The notes under the pieces are model-generated. The model worked only from the letters and a program-made list of their open reading frames with translations. It did not search any database and was not told the DNA's origin. Below, piece after piece: positions 59,246-64,000 of a DNA stretch of 64,000 nucleotides. The position numbers were made by a program, and so were the translations under genes. Each line of letters begins with the position of its first letter. The stretch's first letter is position 1. Source of the stretch: UBA5239 sp031548025 (GTDB lineage Bacteria > Verrucomicrobiota > Lentisphaeria > Victivallales > Victivallaceae); the NCBI GenBank assembly GCA_031548025.1, contig JAVBRM010000054.1, forward strand, positions 1-64,000. Reading direction: 5' to 3'.

Positions 59246-60101
59246 ATTGCCTTGGGGGAGACTTGGAGACGAATTCGCGGCGATAGCGCAGGGGCGAGAG
59301 CTGATACTTTTCTTTGAAGATACGGGAAAAATAATATTCATTGTCAATGCCGGCCCATTCGGCAATCAGGCTGACCGGTTCGGTGGTTTCCACCAGCATG
59401 CGCGCGGCAAGCTCCAGACGGCAATTGTTGAGAAACTGTAATGGCGGCACTCCGGTCATGGTTTTGAACAACCGGCGGAAGTGGGTCAGGGTCAGGCCGC
59501 GTTTGGCGGCTTCGGCATTGAAGTCCCAGGATTGTTCCGGATGATGGCGAATGGCGGAGGCCAGGTGGCGAAAATATTCCTCCTGATAAGCCGGCAGCGG
59601 ATTTTCGACGGGGGCGGATTCATGGAGTTGGAGCAGTAAATCCTCGTAAAGCAACACGGCCCGGGGCGGTGTCAGGGGGGCGGATTTGCGTAGCAACGCC
59701 ATGATGCGGGTCATGGTGTCGAGGAAATATTCCGGATCGTTGATTTTGAAGACCGGCGGCGAATTGCTTATGGGGAGCAAGCCGGACTTGATATAGCTTT
59801 CCACTCTTTCGCCATATGAACAGATAAAATTGTGATGGCGCGTTTCGCCCGGCAGGTTGCCGTAGTCGAACCAGGCATTGGGATGGGTGATGAACGCATA
59901 TGACCCCTCATAGATTTGTCTGGGGGCATGATCAATGCTCAGAAAAAAGCGTCCGGCGTGATTGTACTGAATTCCATAATAGACTGGAACGTTGTGGGTT
60001 TTTCCGCCATGGTCCAGGCTGGAGTTATACAGGCTGAAATAATGTTGCTGAAAATAGTTCATGATGTTCGTTCTGTGTAAAAATTGGTTCGTATTGTTCA
60101 T
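59244..60101 (-). CDS. AraC-family transcriptional regulator
   Basis: 285 residues from ATG 60101 (AGGA 5 nt upstream). N-terminal sensing domain (~30-150, 'VPVYYGIQYNHAGRFFLSIDH', 'GSYAFITHPNAWFDYG', in parts). C-terminal double helix-turn-helix (~185-280, 'LTHFRRLFKTMTGVPPLQFLN' and 'DNEYYFSRIFKEKYQLSPLRYR', in parts). Divergent from the M29-like gene, so it probably regulates that operon through the 100-nt region 60061-60160. A second copy of that region, including a relic of this gene's first codons, lies at 61272-61370. Confidence 0.92.
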   Translation of the reverse strand: MNNTNQFLHRTNIMNYFQQHYFSLYNSSLDHGGKTHNVPVYYGIQYNHAGRFFLSIDHAPRQIYEGSYAFITHPNAWFDYGNLPGETRHHNFICSYGERVESYIKSGLLPISNSPPVFKINDPEYFLDTMTRIMALLRKSAPLTPPRAVLLYEDLLLQLHESAPVENPLPAYQEEYFRHLASAIRHHPEQSWDFNAEAAKRGLTLTHFRRLFKTMTGVPPLQFLNNCRLELAARMLVETTEPVSLIAEWAGIDNEYYFSRIFKEKYQLSPLRYRREFVSKSPPRQ

Positions 60102-60160
60102 TCATATCCTGATATCCGGCTGTATATTATATATCGATAAATATCTTTATCAAGCAAAAA
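60061..60160. repeat. Duplicated regulatory region, copy A
   Basis: About 100 nt covering the start of the AraC gene and the divergent promoter region; roughly 87% identical by eye to 61272-61370. Includes 'TGTATATTATATAT' (a likely -10 area in both directions) and 'AATATCTTTATCAAGCAAAAA'. Confidence 0.85.
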
Positions 60161-60202
60161 AATCGAGATTATACTCAATTAGGGTGAAAAGAGGTATTCA
60201 AT

Positions 60203-61261
60203 ATGATTTTCCGTTCCAACACCGATAATCAGAAAAAGAACAGCAGCTTCATAATCAGGACCTTGGCCGAGTGTAGCGAGGGGGATCACCTGGTTTTTAT
60301 TTGCGACAGTAAATGCCGGGCAAACGCGGAGGTTCTGGCGGATAACGCCCGCGATTTCGGCATGGTCCCTATCATTGTGGACATCGATGCGTTCGGGCGC
60401 GGAGAGCGCTATTTGAAAATGCCGCCCCTGCGGGCGCTGAAAGCGGCGGTTCAGGCTGCCGATTGTTCCTTTATGCTTACCGATCAGATGCTTACCGACT
60501 TCGGTCTGTTCTTCGGGAACTCCGATGAAACCGATACTTCGCTGCTCGGGAAAGACAAACGCTTTACCCTGGAAGCCAATGGGATGGAGCAGTGGGTCGT
60601 CAATGAAGAAGAGATACTTCATTATCGCGAAAGAACGATTCGTCTGCAAAAATTGCTTGCCGGAGGCGGTTTGCTGCATGTGACCACCAGGCGGGGGACT
60701 GATTTTACCTGCGACTTGAAGGAGGGGGTGGAAGCCTCTTATCCGGTCATGGCCATTATACCGTTTTACGCGGAAGTCGCCGTTATTCCGCGGCACGGTT
60801 ATTTGAATGGAGTCATTGTCGTGGACGGCGCCTCTCAATGCGCCTACGCTCAACGCGGCTTCCCGATCCGTCCCTGTTTTCCGGGGCACAATGAAATTCA
60901 TATGGAACCCTTGCGCATTACATTCAAAAATGGGCTTGTTGAATCATTCGACGGTCCGGATATTCAAGTTGAACGCTTGAAAAAATGGATGTATTCCAGT
61001 TCTCCCAATGCCGTATTCGCGGACGAAATCGGGATTGTAACCACCACCTCGGAGGAAAATGACCGTTTCGGCTGGTTGATCGACGGCACCCACCAGAGTC
61101 ATTGCATTCATGTCGCCATCGGCAATAATACCCGGCGGGGGGAAATCATTCACGCGCCGGAACACTGTGATTTCGATATGCATGATCCGATCATAAAGCT
61201 GGATGGCGAAACGTTGTACGAAAACCGGAAATTCAACGATGATTTGATCTTCAAGCACTGA
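60203..61261 (+). CDS. M29 aminopeptidase / NicX-like metalloenzyme
   Basis: 352 residues. Resembles the M29 leucyl-aminopeptidase group that also includes NicX (2,5-dihydroxypyridine dioxygenase): 'GDHLVFICDSKCRANAEVLA' near the N-terminus, a metal-site region with 'EIGIVTTTSEENDRFGW' and 'DGTHQSHCIHVAIGNNT', and the terminal 'EHCDFDMHDPIIKLDGETLYENR'. The Glu/His/Asp pattern of the metal ligands is present. GAGG precedes the ATG. First gene after the AraC-controlled promoter; real substrate unknown, and context suggests carbohydrate or amino-acid catabolism. Confidence 0.72.
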   Translation: MIFRSNTDNQKKNSSFIIRTLAECSEGDHLVFICDSKCRANAEVLADNARDFGMVPIIVDIDAFGRGERYLKMPPLRALKAAVQAADCSFMLTDQMLTDFGLFFGNSDETDTSLLGKDKRFTLEANGMEQWVVNEEEILHYRERTIRLQKLLAGGGLLHVTTRRGTDFTCDLKEGVEASYPVMAIIPFYAEVAVIPRHGYLNGVIVVDGASQCAYAQRGFPIRPCFPGHNEIHMEPLRITFKNGLVESFDGPDIQVERLKKWMYSSSPNAVFADEIGIVTTTSEENDRFGWLIDGTHQSHCIHVAIGNNTRRGEIIHAPEHCDFDMHDPIIKLDGETLYENRKFNDDLIFKH

Positions 61262-61271
61262 TGCATTCGGT

Positions 61272-61312
61272 ATGATATTCGTTTTGTATAAAAAGTGGTT
61301 CGTGTTGTTCAT
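61272..61312 (-). pseudogene. Relic of an AraC gene start
   Basis: The minus strand reads MNNTNHFLYKTNI, against MNNTNQFLHRTNI in the AraC gene at 60101, then loses similarity. The duplicated promoter therefore carried along the first ~13 codons of the regulator. Not expected to be functional. Confidence 0.7.
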
Positions 61313-61370
61313 TCACATCTTGATTATCGGTTGTATATTATATATAGAAAATATCTTTATCAAGCAAAAA
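61272..61370. repeat. Duplicated regulatory region, copy B
   Basis: About 99 nt between the M29-like and isomerase genes, a diverged direct copy of 60061-60160. It should act as a second promoter or operator for the genes from 61384 on. The minus strand still encodes a relic of the AraC N-terminus. Confidence 0.85.
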
Positions 61371-61383
61371 CCAGGAGATTAAG

Positions 61384-62727
61384 ATGAAAATCGGTTATAT
61401 GGCGATATCCAAAGCCAGTTGGATGACCTCGAAAATTGAACAGATTGCCACCAGGACTTACGAAAACCTGAAAACCCTGCCGGATGAAATCATTTTTCAG
61501 GGAGTAACCACCACCGAGGCGGAAGGAATTCAGCGGGCCAATGAATTCGCGGCGGCCCAGGTGGATGTGGTGATCATGCATTTCGTCACTTTCCCGGTGG
61601 GGGCGATCATTCCGGCGGTGGCGCAGCGGCTGAATGTGCCGTTTATTCTGCTGGCCAACCCCGAAGAGCCGTGCGAAGGCAAAATGTGGGAACAGAATTC
61701 GTTCTGCGGCGCCAATATGGCCGCGCACGGCATGAACCGTTTGCGCAAACAGTATTGTTATGTAATGGCGCTGCCGGATGAGGTCGCGGCGAAAATCCGG
61801 GTTCCGCTGGCGGCGGTGAGGGCGATTGGCCTGCTGCATGATTTGCGGATCGGGCAGGTCGGCGGGCGGGTGCCGGGGTTCTATACTTCGAACTTCGATG
61901 AGCTGCAGTTGCGCCGGGAATTCGGAATCGCGGTGGAGATCATCGACATTCTGGAAATTGTCAAGACCGCCGAGCAGTTGAGTGAAGCGGAAATGAAAGC
62001 CGCCGCCGAAGTCGTCAAGAACAGCGCGGCCAAAGTCACTTGCGTATCCGGGGCGGAATTGGAGTTGGCGGCGCGCATGTACGGCGCTTTCAAGAAAGCC
62101 GCGGGCAAATATAATCTGTCCACCTACGCGGTCCGCTGCTGGCCGGAGTGGTCGGATCTCTTCGGTATTGCGCCCTGCGCGATCCTGGGAATGCTTTCCG
62201 ATACCGGTTATGCCGCCAGTTGCGAGGGCGATGTGAATGGCGCGGTGACCATGAAGATTCTGGAATACCTGGCCGGCGGCGGCATCGCGTTTTTCATCGA
62301 CCTGATCAGCACCGACGCCCAAACCAATACCGGCGTAGTCTGGCATTGCGGGGCCGCTCCCAAAAGCCTCTGCCGCAAGTTCGAGGAGACCGAACTCCGG
62401 CTTCATATGCGGGTTGACGGCGGCGATAAGAAGGGCATTACCAACGACTTCTCGCTGAAAGCCGGCCGCGTGACGCTGGCTAAACTGGATACCGATGCGG
62501 ACGGAAAACAGCGGATGCTGATCGCCGCCGGTACCGCCATCGATACCGAGCCTTTCATCCGCGGAAATCCGCTGACGGTTCGTTTCGACGGCCAGGTGCC
62601 GCAGTTGGTCGATACGATCATGAAGAAGGGATTCGAGCATCACTACGCGGTGATTCATGCCGACGTCAAAGCGGAGCTCATCCAGTTCTGCGAATGGTTG
62701 AACATTGAAATAATACTGGTGGACTGA
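61384..62727 (+). CDS. L-fucose/L-arabinose isomerase-like protein
   Basis: 447 residues, shorter than classic FucI (~590). Pattern of the fucose-isomerase-like family: Rossmann-like N-terminal domain ('DVVIMHFVTFPVGAIIPAVAQ', in parts, then 'VPFILLANPEEP'), 'RCWPEWSDLFGIAPCAILGML' (~245) and an acidic metal site ('CEGDVNGAVTMKILEY', with Glu and Asp). Expected to interconvert an aldose and a ketose, Mn-dependent. Followed after 2 nt by a sugar epimerase gene. Confidence 0.85.
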   Translation: MKIGYMAISKASWMTSKIEQIATRTYENLKTLPDEIIFQGVTTTEAEGIQRANEFAAAQVDVVIMHFVTFPVGAIIPAVAQRLNVPFILLANPEEPCEGKMWEQNSFCGANMAAHGMNRLRKQYCYVMALPDEVAAKIRVPLAAVRAIGLLHDLRIGQVGGRVPGFYTSNFDELQLRREFGIAVEIIDILEIVKTAEQLSEAEMKAAAEVVKNSAAKVTCVSGAELELAARMYGAFKKAAGKYNLSTYAVRCWPEWSDLFGIAPCAILGMLSDTGYAASCEGDVNGAVTMKILEYLAGGGIAFFIDLISTDAQTNTGVVWHCGAAPKSLCRKFEETELRLHMRVDGGDKKGITNDFSLKAGRVTLAKLDTDADGKQRMLIAAGTAIDTEPFIRGNPLTVRFDGQVPQLVDTIMKKGFEHHYAVIHADVKAELIQFCEWLNIEIILVD

Positions 62728-62729
62728 AA

Positions 62730-63494
62730 ATGAAAAAATCACAGATAGCGGCTCAACTTTACAGTTTCAGGGATTTCATCAAGACTCCGGCCGGAGTGCG
62801 CGACACTCTGCGGAGACTGCGGGCAAGCGGTTACGAAGCCGTCCAGCTCTCATCGGCGTTGCCGCCGATGCCTGAATGCGATTTGAATAAAATGCTTCAG
62901 GACGAAGGCTTTGCTGCGCCGACCGCCCACGAAGGCGCGGCTTCGTTGATCAATGACCCGCAGAAGATCATCGACCATCTGTCGGCTCTGGACTGCCGTC
63001 ATGTGGCCTATCCGTATCCGCACTGGGTACCGACCGGCGAGGGCGAAACGGTGGCGCTGGCTGAGGAGATTAACCGGGCGGCGCTGATTTATAAAAAGGC
63101 CGGCATTACTTTGGCTTATCACAATCATGCGATTGAATTCAACCGCTTCAACGGGCGTCCCATGCTGGAGATAATCTATGACAACGCGCCGGATCTCGAA
63201 GGCGAACTGGATACTTTCTGGGTTCAGCGCGGCGGCGCCAACCCGTTGGCATGGATTCAGAAGCTGGCCGGCCGGATGCAAGTCCTTCACCTGAAAGATG
63301 CCGGGGTCAATGCCGGCAGCGAATTTCTGATGAAGCCCATCGGCGCGGGCAATCTCGACTGGCCCTGTCTGATCGACGCGGCGGAAAAAGGCGGGGTACA
63401 GTGCTATGTGGTGGAACATGACGCCAACTGCCTCGATCCGTTTGCCTCTTTTGCCGAAAGCATGAAATATCTAATTGAAAATTTCGTCAGGTAA
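62730..63494 (+). CDS. Sugar phosphate isomerase/epimerase (xylose isomerase-like TIM barrel)
   Basis: 254 residues. AP-endonuclease-2/xylose-isomerase-like barrel: 'IAAQLYSFRDF' strand 1, 'GYEAVQLSS', metal ligands in 'LAYHNHAIEF' (His), 'ELDTFWVQRGG' (Asp), 'VLHLKDAG' (His) and 'YVVEHDA' (Glu). The family epimerises or isomerises free or phosphorylated sugars and inosose. Two nt behind the isomerase gene and 4 nt before the ThuA-like gene: tightly packed operon. Confidence 0.9.
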   Translation: MKKSQIAAQLYSFRDFIKTPAGVRDTLRRLRASGYEAVQLSSALPPMPECDLNKMLQDEGFAAPTAHEGAASLINDPQKIIDHLSALDCRHVAYPYPHWVPTGEGETVALAEEINRAALIYKKAGITLAYHNHAIEFNRFNGRPMLEIIYDNAPDLEGELDTFWVQRGGANPLAWIQKLAGRMQVLHLKDAGVNAGSEFLMKPIGAGNLDWPCLIDAAEKGGVQCYVVEHDANCLDPFASFAESMKYLIENFVR

Positions 63495-63498
63495 TAAC

Positions 63499-64000
63499 AT
63501 GAAGAAAATCAATGTAACCATTTGGAACGAATTCGTTCACGAGCAGCAGCAGAATAATGCCGGTGAGTATATCCGGCAGTTCTATCCGCGCGGCATTCAC
63601 CGTCACCTGCAGCAGGCTTTGGCCGCAGATGACCTGGTGATTCATACCGCGTCGCTGGATGAACCGGAGCAGGGATTGCCGGAGTCGGTGCTCAATTCCA
63701 CCGACGTACTGGCTTGGTGGGGCCATGCCGCTCATGACCGGGTGGACGACGCCCTGGTCGACCGGATTCAGTTGCGCATCCAGGCCGGGATGGGGCTGAT
63801 CGTCTTGCACTCGGGGCATATGTCGAAGATTTTCCGCCGAATGATGGGAACGAGTTGCCGTCTGCGTTGGCGCGAAGTCGGCGAAAAAGAGCGTTTGTGG
63901 GTCGTGGCCCCCGGACATCCGATTACCGACGGGGTGCCGGAAACTTTTACTTTGCCGCACACCGAAATGTACGGCGAACGCTTCGACATTCCGGATGACG
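63499..64000 (+). CDS. ThuA-like protein (3' end missing)
   Basis: 167 residues visible; the frame runs off the window. ThuA (trehalose utilisation) domain of the class I amidotransferase fold: 'INVTIWNEFVHEQ' start, 'STDVLAWWGHAAHDRVDD' and 'GLIVLHSGHMSKIFRRMMG', later 'PGHPITDGVP' and 'HTEMYGE'. The conserved WWGHxxH stretch is intact. ThuA is needed for conversion of disaccharides to 3-keto derivatives together with Gfo/Idh/MocA enzymes in rhizobia; here it ends a sugar isomerase operon. No signal peptide. Confidence 0.9.
   Translation, partial: MKKINVTIWNEFVHEQQQNNAGEYIRQFYPRGIHRHLQQALAADDLVIHTASLDEPEQGLPESVLNSTDVLAWWGHAAHDRVDDALVDRIQLRIQAGMGLIVLHSGHMSKIFRRMMGTSCRLRWREVGEKERLWVVAPGHPITDGVPETFTLPHTEMYGERFDIPDD

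Noticed and set aside
60944..61312. Minus-strand frame starting MNNTNHF
   Set aside because: Only the first ~13 codons resemble the AraC start; the rest is antisense to the M29-like gene. Treated as a duplication relic.
61360..62742. Minus-strand open frame of 460 codons
   Set aside because: Opposite the isomerase gene; no start signals or family features.
1..64000. tRNA or rRNA genes
   Set aside because: No stretch with tRNA cloverleaf landmarks or rRNA-like sequence was noticed in the intergenic gaps on reading; a covariance-model search was not possible.

Overview
The window looks like a chromosomal stretch from a carbohydrate-degrading member of the Lentisphaerota (Victivallis-like) or a close relative in the PVC group. 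This is inferred, not proven. It rests on three secreted 'prepilin-type' proteins with an N-terminal FTLIELLVV-type segment (two with a C-terminal H-X9-DG motif), many secreted multi-domain glycosidases each with its own one-component regulator, and a pair of proteins with a PEP-CTERM-like tail. No rRNA, tRNA, CRISPR array, transposase or prophage was found.

Layout. 1-1695: two AraC regulators, the first cut by the window edge. 1670-6883 (minus): GntR/LacI-type regulator, pseudopilin, secreted GH20-like enzyme. 7047-10281 (minus): DegT/DnrJ aminotransferase, amidohydrolase, GntR/LacI-type regulator. 10584-12026: aspA, divergent from that operon. 12209-15314 (minus): DUF1963 protein and a hipBA toxin-antitoxin pair. 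15410-18358 (minus): guaA-hisH-hisF. 18670-19842 (minus): secreted protein of unknown function, with a MITE-like element between its stop codon and its terminator. 20083-30287 (plus): ROK repressor, pseudopilin, GH2, Gfo/Idh/MocA oxidoreductase, secreted protein, cytosolic GH20. 30423-32711: response regulator, isochorismatase-like hydrolase, trpS and a small acidic protein. 32914-37025: an operon of a two-subunit class I fumarase/tartrate-dehydratase-like enzyme, an AtuA/DUF1446 protein, a CE7-type esterase and a DUF4387 protein. 37013-41432: S41 protease, Bax-inhibitor-1 protein, MBL hydrolase, zinc-ribbon protein, iron-type alcohol dehydrogenase. 41477-42071 (minus): DUF4160/DUF2442 pair. 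42171-49403 (minus): GntR/LacI-type regulator, pseudopilin, sialate O-acetylesterase, large LamG/CBM9/glycosidase-like protein. 49578-57348: mixed genes, including a GntR-type regulator with an oxidoreductase, an azoreductase and a TolC-like lipoprotein. 57666-59193: tandemly duplicated PEP-CTERM-like surface proteins. 59244-64000: AraC regulator divergent from a sugar/amino-acid catabolic operon (M29-like, fucose-isomerase-like, sugar epimerase, ThuA-like), with a duplicated promoter region.

The strongest unexplained pattern is that three independent loci repeat the order regulator, pseudopilin, secreted glycosidase. In each, the regulator and pseudopilin genes overlap or abut (ATGA, 7-nt overlap, TAA-ATG). 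This suggests a unit in which each substrate-specific regulator controls a dedicated pseudopilin and its enzymes, perhaps playing the role that SusCD plays in Bacteroidota loci.

A second pattern is two families of short dispersed repeats, a 9-nt unit (nnnGTCSGA) and an 8-nt unit (GAATTGGT), that sit mostly at or just after stop codons, sometimes as facing copies between convergent genes. Several likely operators with clear dyad or direct-repeat symmetry lie in front of the regulator genes.
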